A stretch of 13,320 nucleotides of DNA, from assembly GCA_900549225.1 (NCBI GenBank), contig URNP01000033.1, positions 1 to 13,320 of the forward strand. The letters are read 5' to 3'. The translations under genes and the position numbers were made by a program. Shown piece by piece: positions 6,027 through 13,249 of this stretch. Source of the stretch: an uncultured Eubacteriales bacterium (GTDB lineage: Bacteria; Bacillota; Clostridia; Christensenellales; CAG-917). The notes under the pieces are model-generated. The model was given only the letters and a program-made list of their open reading frames with translations, made no database searches and was not told where the DNA came from. Each line of letters begins with the position of its first letter. Within the stretch, counting starts at the first letter, position 1.

Positions 6027-6335
6027 ATGATTTACTCACTTCTCGCGATATCCGAATTTGCAACCAAACTCGTTGCCGGACTCTCCGGTATGATTTTTGC
6101 CGTCCTGATCATCGGGCTCGTTTTCGGCATAAGGAACAAAAAGCCGAAGAACATAAACCCCGAAGAACTCAAGCGCAAGGCGTTAGAGCAACAACGCGAA
6201 ACGCCCGAAGAATCCAAAAAGTCCAAAAAGAAAAATAATTCGGAAAAAGCAGATGAAACGAACGAATCTTCAAACAACAATACCGCCGAAAGCAAGAAGG
6301 AAAACAAACCCGAAACCAAAAAAGAAAGCAAATAA
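6027..6335 (+). CDS. Small membrane protein with charged tail (102 aa), unknown function
   Basis: I do not recognise a family. Residues about 15-34 form one transmembrane helix (KLVAGLSGMIFAVLIIGLVFG). From about 36 to the end the chain is strongly hydrophilic and disordered-looking, full of K, E, S and N (KKSKKKNNSEK...KKENKPETKKESK). A short N-terminal segment precedes the helix. It is the only plus-strand gene within the tlyA-nadK part of the OLE cluster, divergent from nadK and convergent with tlyA. The promoter is a perfect consensus and the terminator strong, so I consider the gene real. There is no Shine-Dalgarno, and the predicted transcript begins at the ATG itself. An internal ATG at about residue 22 would cut the helix and is unlikely. 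The basic, membrane-bound tail could bind RNA or phospholipid; that is inference. Confidence 0.75.
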   Translation: MIYSLLAISEFATKLVAGLSGMIFAVLIIGLVFGIRNKKPKNINPEELKRKALEQQRETPEESKKSKKKNNSEKADETNESSNNNTAESKKENKPETKKESK

Positions 6336-6338
6336 CGC

Positions 6339-6369
6339 AAAAACACGCCATGTGGCGTGTTTTTCTTTT
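6339..6369 (+). terminator. Terminator between the convergent 102-codon gene and tlyA
   Basis: ACACGCC, ATGT, GGCGTGT (6343-6360), extended by A:T pairs and followed by TTTTCTTTTT. On the minus strand the stem is followed by five T residues, so it can also serve tlyA, which ends at 6414. Confidence 0.85.
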
Positions 6370-6413
6370 TTTTTATTTTTGTGCGCAAACGGACTCCGAT
6401 TGCTCGTTAAGCT

Positions 6414-7133
6414 CTATTTTGACGGTTTCCTCAAATGCAAAAGATATTCCACGTTTTTGCTCTCGTAACGTATAGGCGAAGTCGACAAATCAATGATTTC
6501 AAAACCGAGCGAAATTGCAAACGCTTTGACTTTTTCGATAGCGCGTTTGCGGAGTTTTTCGTCGGTGACGATTCCGCTTTTTGTCAGTGAGGATTTGTCG
6601 AGTTCAAATTGCGGTTTGATCAAAACAACCGCATCCGCATCGTCCTTTAACAAATCGAACATAGACTGCAAAACGTATGTCAACGATATAAAACTTACGT
6701 CGCTGCAAAGAAAATCGACTTTGTTTAATTCGGATGGCAATTCCCTTGCGTTTGCTTTCAAAAAAGTGACTTTACCGCTATCGAGCAAGCGTTTGTCAAG
6801 CGCACAGTCGGCAACGTCAACGGCAAGAACGTTCTTTGCGCCGTGGCGAAGCAAACAATCGGTGAATCCGCCGTTTGAGCAACCTATATCTGCGCAATCT
6901 TTGCCGGATACGTCAAGCGAGAAATCTTCAAACGCTTTTTCGAGTTTGTAAGCGCCTTGCGAGGCGTAATTCTCGTCGTTTCTTATCTCGATATCGTCGC
7001 CGTCGAGAACGTCAAGCGAAGATTTCGACACGACTTTTCCATTCAAAAACACCCTACCCGTTTTTATGAGATTTTCGGCGTAGGTGCGGGATTTGAGATT
7101 GAATTTTTCTTGAATGTATTTGTCTATTCTCAT
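6414..7133 (-). CDS. tlyA: TlyA family rRNA 2'-O-methyltransferase (hemolysin A family)
   Basis: Family members 2'-O-methylate cytidines of 16S and/or 23S rRNA with S-adenosylmethionine; the name hemolysin is historical. Residues 1-60 are an S4 RNA-binding domain (MRIDKYIQEKF..SRTYAENLIKTGRVFLNGKVV). An RrmJ/FtsJ-like methyltransferase fold follows, with motif I DIGCSNGGFTDCLLRHGA, the acidic motif LCSDVSFISLT and the catalytic-lysine region VVLIKPQFE. The usual DIGASTGG is DIGCSNGG here. I start at the ATG at 7133, where the S4 domain begins; an in-frame TTG at 7151 would add six residues. No Shine-Dalgarno is visible at either. The length of 239 aa is slightly short for the family. It follows oapA by 46 nt; tlyA is a classical neighbour of ole. 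Confidence 0.93.
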   Translation of the reverse strand: MRIDKYIQEKFNLKSRTYAENLIKTGRVFLNGKVVSKSSLDVLDGDDIEIRNDENYASQGAYKLEKAFEDFSLDVSGKDCADIGCSNGGFTDCLLRHGAKNVLAVDVADCALDKRLLDSGKVTFLKANARELPSELNKVDFLCSDVSFISLTYVLQSMFDLLKDDADAVVLIKPQFELDKSSLTKSGIVTDEKLRKRAIEKVKAFAISLGFEIIDLSTSPIRYESKNVEYLLHLRKPSK

Positions 7134-7179
7134 ATCATAAAGCAAAGACAAAATGGTTGTATTTCAAGCATTTACTAAC

Positions 7180-8073
7180 TTATTTTGACTTTTTATCTTT
7201 GCTTGCGTTTTCCTGTTCCTTTTTTTTCTCGAGTGCCTTGACTTCTTTCTGTTTCTTGCGTATTTTTCTCTCGTCTTTGCTGAAAAACGCAAGGAATCTT
7301 GCAACGAACATAACGAAATCTTTTGAGTTGTCAATAGCGATTTTCTTCATAAACGCCTTGCCACCTATCGTCATTGCCGAAACGATTGCCGACACCACGA
7401 TTGAAAGCACGATTTGCCAGGTTTCGTTGAGCGTCATCGTGATTTTGACAACCAAAGCCGCCGCACACGCACCCGAAATGATGCTGAAGATATCCCCGAC
7501 TATATCGTTGCAAACGCTTGATACCGTATCGCTGTTTTTGGTGAGCCACAGCGCCGTTTTTGCCCCGTACACCTTTCTCGACGCCATTGAAATAATCGGC
7601 GTCGTATCGCAGGACGTAACGGCAACGCCGATTGCATCGAACAGTATACCGGATAGAATCAGAAAAGCGAGCAAAATTATGACAACGACGAGTTGATCAG
7701 AATTTGAAACGATTTCACTCAAATATGAAAAGAACGCCGAAAGGACGAGCGAAATTACAGTTGCCTTTATCCACCACAGATTGCGTTTTTTCTTTGAATT
7801 TTTCTTCTTTTTGTCGTCTTTTTTATTTTTTGAAGCCGTTTTTGAATCGGTATCGCTATCAGAATGCTCGCAAATGACCTCGGTTGCGTTTGATTTCGAT
7901 TTTGAAATAGCATTATCGACGCTTACACTCACGATTGACGAATCGGTTGCCGCAACTGTCGAATTTTGAGCATCTAATGCGCTGTTTTTAGTGTTTTTTG
8001 AAAAAGAAATACCATCGGAAGCACTTTCCGACGGCGTAACACTTTGGTCAAATCTATCGTTGTGAGTCTGCAT
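7180..8073 (-). CDS. oapA: OLE-associated membrane protein OapA, with long N-terminal extension
   Basis: Integral membrane partner that tethers OLE RNA to the cell membrane. Numbered from the ATG at 8073 (297 aa), residues 1-95 are a low-complexity S/N/D/K-rich region ending in a run of lysines. Four hydrophobic segments follow, at about 99-122, 127-153, 191-210 and 221-238, then a K/E-rich tail of about 50 residues. Between helices 2 and 3 lies the most family-like part, FDAIGVAVTSCDTTPIISMAS...CNDIVGDIFSIISG, with the DxxxD motif (DIVGD, 190-194) described for OapA. The Bacillus halodurans protein is, as I recall, only around 190 residues; nearly all of the excess is in the tails. GAGGTG just before the ATG (which overlaps a less likely GTG at 8079) is the ribosome site, within 25 nt of the RNA's 3' end. 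Identification rests on motif plus position immediately after OLE RNA. Confidence 0.88.
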   Translation of the reverse strand: MQTHNDRFDQSVTPSESASDGISFSKNTKNSALDAQNSTVAATDSSIVSVSVDNAISKSKSNATEVICEHSDSDTDSKTASKNKKDDKKKKNSKKKRNLWWIKATVISLVLSAFFSYLSEIVSNSDQLVVVIILLAFLILSGILFDAIGVAVTSCDTTPIISMASRKVYGAKTALWLTKNSDTVSSVCNDIVGDIFSIISGACAAALVVKITMTLNETWQIVLSIVVSAIVSAMTIGGKAFMKKIAIDNSKDFVMFVARFLAFFSKDERKIRKKQKEVKALEKKKEQENASKDKKSK

Positions 8074-8098
8074 ATGCACCTCATAATGTCGTAAACAA

Positions 8099-8671
8099 TG
8101 GTGGCAACGTCTCGGGTAAACCTTGCGCCATAGGTTCGGTAGGTTTTCCCTGATTCAAAACTCGTCGTCGCCGTCCGAGAAGTTTCCTATTGCATGAATC
8201 ATCTCAAAGAGAAACCGAATCGCCACTTAGAGCACACTATAATCCCCGAGTCGCTTCGCATGAACAGTCTAGAAGATTTCCTTGGCAGATCCCGCCCGCC
8301 CTTATCTTTTTTTGCAAAACGGATTTCGCAAAGCGATCGCCTTTCGTTGTTGCGCAACGCCGAACGACGTGGTTCTTTGATCCCTCCGCCTCACTCAAAG
8401 CAGGCTACTCTGTACACAGCGCAGTCGCACCGCATATCAGGTTTCACCCCGGTCAGTAAGCGAATGTTACCTCGTCTACCGAATCGGGTCTCCACGGAGA
8501 TTGGGCCGGGGTTTGTATGCCGTTACAAGCCGCCCAAAATCCTTAACTCCCAGCAACAGCCCCGATTTGGGCAAAAGAAGCCATCACCAGAAACTTCATC
8601 GATATGCCCTTCGGCGATATTTTACCCCCGCCTCCGAGTCGGTGGAATCTGACTAGAATACTGCACCACCA
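8099..8671 (-). ncRNA. ole: OLE RNA (Ornate, Large, Extremophilic), about 573 nt
   Basis: Large structured non-coding RNA that forms a membrane-associated ribonucleoprotein with OapA and other Oap proteins. In Bacillus halodurans, loss of the complex gives sensitivity to cold, short-chain alcohols and Mg2+. Evidence: 570 bp without a credible gene, between a perfect promoter and oapA, followed by tlyA, nadK, argR and recN, the gene order reported for ole. Ends are set by a terminal helix, TGGTGG (8666-8671) with CCACCA (8099-8104). Other helices can be verified: 8564-8572 with 8532-8541 (GCCCAAATC/GATTTTGGGC, one bulge), 8506-8512 with 8446-8452 (ACCCCGG/CCGGGGT), and local hairpins such as the one within CCACCGACTCGGAGG near the 5' end. 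The strand and about 600-nt size fit OLE. Plus-strand frames across it are spurious. Exact ends and full fold were not computed. Confidence 0.92.
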
Positions 8672-8680
8672 TTTATATAT

Positions 8681-8709
8681 ATTATAGACAAATGCAAAAA
8701 ATATGTCAA
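8681..8709 (-). promoter_or_regulatory. Perfect consensus promoter of OLE RNA
   Basis: On the minus strand TTGACA (8704-8709), exactly 17 nt, and TATAAT (8681-8686), matching the sigma-A consensus at all 12 positions. Transcription should start at about 8672-8674, at the terminal helix of the RNA. The -35 box lies 9 nt beyond the recG stop codon. Such strength fits an abundant RNA and shows the RNA does not depend on read-through from recG. Confidence 0.95.
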
Positions 8710-8718
8710 ATATAACGC

Positions 8719-10746
8719 TCAACTGTTGAGAGTGACGCTGCTAAGAGCGCTCAAAAAGTCCTCGATTTTCGACTTTGAAGTCCTTGTGAGCGCCAAAAGT
8801 TCATTGAGTGAAAGTCTCGAAAGATTTTTGTCTGCGTATTCTTTTGCGTTTGACAAAATCCGAGAATTGATTTGCAAAGAAAAAATCGGCGTCAACGAAC
8901 GACCGCTCTGTTTTACCCCCAAAAAGTCGCCCGCACCTCTCATTGCAAAATCGACTTCGGCAAGATATTGACCGTCGTTTGACTTTTCAAGTGTGGAAAG
9001 GCGTTCGATCGATTTTTCACTCTTGCTCGAAGATAGCAACAAGCAATGTGCTTCGCTTCCGTCTCTTCCCACTCGTCCGCGCAACTGATGAAGAGACGAG
9101 AGACCGAATCTATCGGCGTTCAATATCAATATTTCGGTCGCTTTGGTATCTATGCCCACTTCGATAACGCTCGTTGCAATCAAAAGACGTGTTTTTCCTG
9201 CCGAAAAATCGTTCATCGCACGCTCTTTTTCCTCGTTTTTGAGTTTGCCGTGAATTACGCAAGCGTCAAAATCGCTGAATAGCTTACCGAAATCTCGCAT
9301 AAAACTCTCAATCGAATTCAAATTGTTGCCTTCTGCGTCAACGATTGACGGACAGACGATAAACGCTTGTTTGCCCTCTTTCAATCTGTCCAAAATGAAA
9401 CCGACTGCCGCCTGTAAATCGTCGTAAACTTTGGTCTTGACGTTCGTTTGTGCGTCTTCTCTCTTTTCTATTCTCGATATGCTTATGTCTTCATAAAAAG
9501 TCAACGCCATCGATCTCGGAATCGGCGTTGCAGTAAGACTCAAAACGTCGCAAGCGCCCTTTTGTTCGAGTTTTGCTCTGTCGTTGACTCCGAATCTATG
9601 CTGTTCGTCAATGACGGCAAGTGCGAGATTTTGGTATTCGACGTCGTCCGATACGAGTGAATTCGTGCCGATAACGCATTGATAATATCCGTTTTTAAGC
9701 CCCGCAAGAATTTTCTTTCTTTCGCTTTGCGTGCAGGAACTCGTAAGCAAGCAATAGCGAATACCCATTGCTTTTGCAACATCACCAAACTTCTTTGCGT
9801 GCTGAGTGGCAAGAATTTCAGTGGGCGCCATGAGAGCCGCTTGCTTTCCGCCTTTTGCAGCAAGGCATAAAGCAAAAAATGCGACTGCGGTCTTGCCGCT
9901 TCCAACGTCACCGCTTACGATTCTCGACATATACCCGTCCGATTTCATATCGGCAATGATATCTTCAAACGCTTGCATTTGCGATGGCGTCGGACTGAAA
10001 GAAAGCGTAGAAACGTAGTCACGTATTCTGAAATCATCAAAATTATAAAATACTTTCCTCGTTTTTTGTGCACTATCTCGCAATTTACGATAAATCGAAA
10101 GTACGATTGCAAGGTCGAGCGAAGCAAGCGAATTTACCGCTCTGTCTGCAATTTCAAGGCTCGTAGGTCTGTGAACCGCCTCGAAGCAAAGCGCCAAATC
10201 TTTGTTGATTTTTGCAAGATTGCCGTCGTATTGCGCACCTTTTATGCTGTCGAGCGCCGAGTATACTATATTCTTAAAAGCGTTCTGCCCCATCGCTGAG
10301 CCGAGCGGATAAAGCGTGTATATGCCGTCAAGTTTGGATATGCGTTCGATTTTCTCAAGAGACGGATTTACGACCGTCAACGCTCCGACGTCGTTGGAAA
10401 GGCGCGTGAGCATTCTGTACGACTGCCCTTTTTCAAATCCGTCGTGTAAAAACGGCATATTGTAAAACATTGCTTTGAAAAACACGCGGTTGTCGGATAG
10501 ATTGTCGCTGAATATTACGTAAAACGATTTCGTTTTTGAGCGAGTGACGTTTGAAACGCTCTCAACTCTGCCTTCGAGCATACAAAGCTGCCCCGGCTCT
10601 GCGTCGAAAATTCTGAGAGGTTGTTTGAGGTCGATATACTTTCTCGGCAAAAAAGAAAAGACCTCGAATACGGAGTGTATGCCAAGGTCTGAAAGTTTTT
10701 TTATCGTTGCGTCTCCGACGCCTTTCACATCGTGCAACGTGAGCAT
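8719..10746 (-). CDS. recG: ATP-dependent DNA helicase RecG
   Basis: Superfamily 2 helicase that remodels stalled replication forks and branch-migrates Holliday junctions. The N-terminal wedge/OB region covers about residues 1-230, starting with a helix-hairpin-like VKGVGDATIKKL. Helicase motifs follow: motif I GDVGSGKT (279-286), motif II DEQH (380-383), motif III TATPIPRS (405-412), motif VI QLRGRVGR (554-561) and the RecG-specific RGAGDFLG (603-610). The 675 aa are full length. The ATG at 10746 begins one base after the fakA stop codon (TAATATG), with no separate Shine-Dalgarno, so translation is probably coupled. recG close downstream of asp23-fakA is a common Firmicute order. Confidence 0.97.
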   Translation of the reverse strand: MLTLHDVKGVGDATIKKLSDLGIHSVFEVFSFLPRKYIDLKQPLRIFDAEPGQLCMLEGRVESVSNVTRSKTKSFYVIFSDNLSDNRVFFKAMFYNMPFLHDGFEKGQSYRMLTRLSNDVGALTVVNPSLEKIERISKLDGIYTLYPLGSAMGQNAFKNIVYSALDSIKGAQYDGNLAKINKDLALCFEAVHRPTSLEIADRAVNSLASLDLAIVLSIYRKLRDSAQKTRKVFYNFDDFRIRDYVSTLSFSPTPSQMQAFEDIIADMKSDGYMSRIVSGDVGSGKTAVAFFALCLAAKGGKQAALMAPTEILATQHAKKFGDVAKAMGIRYCLLTSSCTQSERKKILAGLKNGYYQCVIGTNSLVSDDVEYQNLALAVIDEQHRFGVNDRAKLEQKGACDVLSLTATPIPRSMALTFYEDISISRIEKREDAQTNVKTKVYDDLQAAVGFILDRLKEGKQAFIVCPSIVDAEGNNLNSIESFMRDFGKLFSDFDACVIHGKLKNEEKERAMNDFSAGKTRLLIATSVIEVGIDTKATEILILNADRFGLSSLHQLRGRVGRDGSEAHCLLLSSSKSEKSIERLSTLEKSNDGQYLAEVDFAMRGAGDFLGVKQSGRSLTPIFSLQINSRILSNAKEYADKNLSRLSLNELLALTRTSKSKIEDFLSALSSVTLNS

Positions 10747-10747
10747 A

Positions 10748-12403
10748 TTATTCTGCCGATATTATGTAATAATAATGCGGTTGTCCGCCGAAATAGCACG
10801 CCGTTTCGAGCCAATCGAATTCTGCCGATATCTTTTCGACGAGGGCGTTTGCTTCCTCCTCCGTGACGTCTTGTCCGTAGTAAAGCGTGAGCATGTCCTT
10901 GTCTTTTGCAATCTTTCTTATCGTATCGAGCGTGGCGTCTGCTACGTTAAGGCTTTTTGCAACGATCTTCTTGTCGCAGATTCCGATGATATCGCCTTCT
11001 GTGACGGAAAATCTGTTCATTCTCGTCGAACGGACTGCGTGCGTAATCTCGGCGCAAGTAATATCCTTTATCGCGGCGCACATATTTTCGAAATTCTCTT
11101 CGGGAGTCGAATCGGAGTCAAAAGCGAGCGACGCCGCTATACCCTCGGGCATATTCGTCGTCGGAATGACGAAAACCTCTGATTTTGCAAGTTCTTTGGC
11201 CTGATTCGCTGCCAAAATTATATTCGAGTTGTTGGGGAGAACGAATACGTTTTTCGCTTTTGCGTCGTTAACGGCTTTGAGAATATCGTCAACGCTCGGA
11301 TTCATAGTCTGACCGCCCTCAACCACAATATCAACCATTAAATCTTTGAATATATTCGCCATGCCTTCGCCGGAGCATATGGATATCATGGCGTAATCCT
11401 TGTGTTCTTCTTCCTCTTCGGGCTTGTCATTAGCGTGGATTTTGCGGTTCTGCTCGAGCATATTCTCGATTTTAACGCCGTCGAGTTCTCCGAGATTAAG
11501 CGCGGCGTTCAAAGCGCGATCTGGATGATTGGTGTGAACGTGAGTTTTTACGAGATCGGTGTCGCCGATGACGAGCACGCAATCGCCGATCGTCATAAGA
11601 TAATCGCGATATTTGTTGATAGCCGCCGTGGTGACCTCGTTTTTGAGATGCGTGATGAAATACTCTGTGCAATATTGGAACGTGATATGCTCGTAATCGT
11701 TTTCGAGCGGATCGAATTCCTCTTGCGGCGCAACGAGGGGCGCGCTCTCGCTCGTAGCGACCTTTCCGCCGCTTATAAGCACGAGTTCCTCTCCGACAAG
11801 CGTGCGATACATGCCGTCAAAGACCGTGATGAGTCCTCTTCCGCCTGCGTCTACGACACCTGCTTTTTTGAGTACGGGCAACATATCAGGCGTTTTTTGC
11901 AAGATTTCTTCGCCTGCGTCTATAACCTTTTTGAGGAAAGATTCAAATCCGATTTTCTTGAGTTTGGACGCGCTTTGCGCTTCTTCCGCCATTGCTCTGA
12001 CAACGGTCAGAATCGTGCCTTCTTTGGGCTTTGTGACTGCGCTGTACGCAATTTCGGTGCCTTTTTTCAAGCATTCGGCAAAAGTTTTGGCAGAAAGATC
12101 GGCTTTGCCTTCGAGTGCTACGGCGAAACCTCTGAAAATCTGTGACGAGATAACACCCGAGTTTCCTCTTGCGCCTTTAAGTGCGCCCTTTGAGAATGCG
12201 AGCGCGATTTCGTCTATAAGCAAAGAGCCGCAAGCGTTGGCTTCTCTCACGGCAGATGCGAGCGTGAGTGACATATTCGTGCCCGTATCGCCGTCGGGAA
12301 CGGGAAATACGTTGAGTTCGTCAACGATTGCCCTGTTCATTTCAAGAGCCTTTGCTCCGCCTTGAAGCATCTCTTTGAATTTTAATCCGTCAATACTTAT
12401 CAT
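10748..12403 (-). CDS. fakA: Fatty acid kinase ATP-binding subunit FakA (DAK2/DegV-like, YloV)
   Basis: Phosphorylates fatty acids carried by FakB proteins, so that exogenous fatty acids can enter phospholipid synthesis. Numbered from the ATG at 12403 (551 aa), the N-terminal DhaL kinase domain carries VPDGDTGTN (about 35-43, Mg-ATP ligands) and GARGNSGVI (77-85). A middle domain has CTEYFI (245-250) and THVHTNHP (287-294), whose Cys and two His correspond to the zinc ligands known in S. aureus FakA. The C-terminal domain has LPNNSNI (about 389-395). The ATG at 12403 starts at the family's usual MxxIxG; an in-frame GTG at 12421 overlaps the asp23 stop codon and would add six residues. Co-transcribed with asp23 and recG. 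No fakB is in the window. Confidence 0.94.
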   Translation of the reverse strand: MISIDGLKFKEMLQGGAKALEMNRAIVDELNVFPVPDGDTGTNMSLTLASAVREANACGSLLIDEIALAFSKGALKGARGNSGVISSQIFRGFAVALEGKADLSAKTFAECLKKGTEIAYSAVTKPKEGTILTVVRAMAEEAQSASKLKKIGFESFLKKVIDAGEEILQKTPDMLPVLKKAGVVDAGGRGLITVFDGMYRTLVGEELVLISGGKVATSESAPLVAPQEEFDPLENDYEHITFQYCTEYFITHLKNEVTTAAINKYRDYLMTIGDCVLVIGDTDLVKTHVHTNHPDRALNAALNLGELDGVKIENMLEQNRKIHANDKPEEEEEHKDYAMISICSGEGMANIFKDLMVDIVVEGGQTMNPSVDDILKAVNDAKAKNVFVLPNNSNIILAANQAKELAKSEVFVIPTTNMPEGIAASLAFDSDSTPEENFENMCAAIKDITCAEITHAVRSTRMNRFSVTEGDIIGICDKKIVAKSLNVADATLDTIRKIAKDKDMLTLYYGQDVTEEEANALVEKISAEFDWLETACYFGGQPHYYYIISAE

Positions 12404-12417
12404 CTTGTATATACCTA

Positions 12418-12768
12418 TCACACGCGGATGCCGACGACGTTGACGTGGACGCGCTTCACGCGCATACCGGTAAACGTTTCAAGCGAGAACTTGACTGCAT
12501 CTGCAAGGGACTTTTTTACGGCTTCGATATTTACGCCGAGTTTCAATATAACGAACAACTCGACGTAGATAAGATCGTCCACGGTCTGAACGAGCGCACC
12601 TTTGCCGAGTTGAGCCTTTCCGAAAAGTTGTCCGACGTTATCGCTGAAACGGCGTGATACCAAGTCCACCACGCCGTAACAATCCAACGCAAGCCTGCCC
12701 GCCACATTGGCGACGGCTTCGTCGGTTATTGTGATTTCCCCGTAAGTGTTTTTGGTGCGCAGTGACAT
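12418..12768 (-). CDS. Asp23/Gls24 family protein (YloU)
   Basis: Small envelope-stress family protein; in S. aureus Asp23 lies at the membrane, and the yloU-type paralogue is typically encoded beside fakA. The whole 116-aa chain matches the family: GEITITDEAVANVAGRLALDCYGVVDL at the N terminus, then LIYVELFVILKLGVNI, with the closing VKRVHVNVVGIRV. No transmembrane segment is seen. The ATG at 12768 has GGAGGGA six bases upstream. Its stop codon overlaps a possible GTG start of fakA, an arrangement that suggests coupled translation. It is the first gene of the asp23-fakA-recG unit and has its own predicted promoter. Confidence 0.93.
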   Translation of the reverse strand: MSLRTKNTYGEITITDEAVANVAGRLALDCYGVVDLVSRRFSDNVGQLFGKAQLGKGALVQTVDDLIYVELFVILKLGVNIEAVKKSLADAVKFSLETFTGMRVKRVHVNVVGIRV

Positions 12769-12779
12769 TTTTCCCTCCG

Positions 12780-12793
12780 CGAATTTTAATTCG
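12780..12793. promoter_or_regulatory. Operator-like palindrome in the asp23 leader
   Basis: CGAATT, TT, AATTCG is a 6-bp inverted repeat with a 2-bp centre lying between the asp23 promoter and its Shine-Dalgarno, at about the predicted transcription start. Its place would suit a repressor site. It does not match FapR, LexA or CcpA patterns that I know. Confidence 0.3.
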
Positions 12794-12801
12794 ACCGTTT
12801 T

Positions 12802-12830
12802 ATTTTACAATATTATGAGCAAGTTTACAA
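12802..12830 (-). promoter_or_regulatory. Promoter of asp23-fakA-recG
   Basis: On the minus strand TTGTAA (12825-12830), a 17-nt spacer and TAAAAT (12802-12807), about 35 nt before the asp23 ATG. Both hexamers are near consensus. Positions 12831-12922, between this and the rpmB promoter, hold nothing else that I can identify. Confidence 0.6.
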
Positions 12831-12922
12831 CTGTTTAGGCGGAATTTCCCGAATAAACTTGAACATTTTTCATAACTGAACGAAAAAATCCGCCGCCACA
12901 AGAAAAATTTGTTTAAAAACGG

Positions 12923-12951
12923 TTGCTTTTTTTTTAAATCGGTGCTAATAT
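12923..12951 (+). promoter_or_regulatory. Promoter of rpmB
   Basis: TTGCTT (12923-12928), a 17-nt spacer and TAATAT (12946-12951), followed by a leader of about 37 nt to the rpmB ATG. Divergent from the asp23 promoter. Confidence 0.6.
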
Positions 12952-12995
12952 AAACAGGTTGAAAACGACACTCTGATATGAGGAGGTGCTTAATT

Positions 12996-13184
12996 ATGTC
13001 CAAAGTTTGTGTGGTGTGCGGCAAGGCGAAAATGTCCGGCAATCTGGTAAGTCACTCCAACAGAAAAACACCGAGAACTTACAACGCGAATCTCAAAAAG
13101 GTCAAGCTTGAAATAGACGGTAAGGAAATAAACGATTACATCTGCACGCGTTGCATGAGGACTCTCAACAAAGCCGAAAGATAA
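12996..13184 (+). CDS. rpmB: 50S ribosomal protein L28 (bL28), zinc-type
   Basis: Structural protein of the large ribosomal subunit. The 62-aa sequence MSKVCVVCGKAKMSGN..SHSNRKTPRTYNANL..CTRCMRTLNKAER is typical L28. Two CxxC pairs (CVVC at 5-8 and CTRC near 52-55) identify the zinc-binding (C+) version, as opposed to the zinc-free paralogue some bacteria induce when zinc is scarce. I start at the ATG at 12996, preceded by a perfect AGGAGGTG; an upstream in-frame ATG at 12978 would place six residues across that ribosome site. Monocistronic, with its own promoter and terminator, divergent from asp23 as expected from the conserved rpmB/asp23/fakA neighbourhood. Confidence 0.97.
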   Translation: MSKVCVVCGKAKMSGNLVSHSNRKTPRTYNANLKKVKLEIDGKEINDYICTRCMRTLNKAER

Positions 13185-13211
13185 ATTCGGTTTTTTTCGG
13201 TATAAAAATTC

Positions 13212-13241
13212 AAGGCTCAACCTAATAGGTTGAGCCTTTTT
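13212..13241 (+). terminator. Intrinsic terminator of rpmB, possibly bidirectional
   Basis: A 10-bp perfect stem, GGCTCAACCT, AAT, AGGTTGAGCC, extended by AA/TT, followed by TTTTT. On the minus strand the stem is followed by TTGAATTTTT, so it may also stop the converging gene that ends at 13250. Confidence 0.9.
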
Positions 13242-13249
13242 ACGCGCTT

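Noticed and set aside
7331..7549. A 72-codon open frame on the same strand as oapA
   Set aside because: It is an out-of-frame shadow within the oapA membrane-helix region.
8190..8652. Plus-strand open frames of 89 and 152 codons
   Set aside because: They lie antisense to OLE RNA, whose structure keeps GC-rich sequence free of stops by chance; there is no ribosome site and their composition is unlike the genes here.
8099..8671. tmRNA, 6S RNA, group II intron or another large RNA class in place of OLE
   Set aside because: No tmRNA tag frame or tRNA-like ends, far too long for 6S, and no intron-encoded protein or domain V signature. Gene context and the adjacent OapA-like protein point to OLE.
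12800..13220. Minus-strand open frames of 80 and 76 codons around rpmB
   Set aside because: They cover the divergent promoters and the antisense of rpmB; no ribosome site and no recognisable features.
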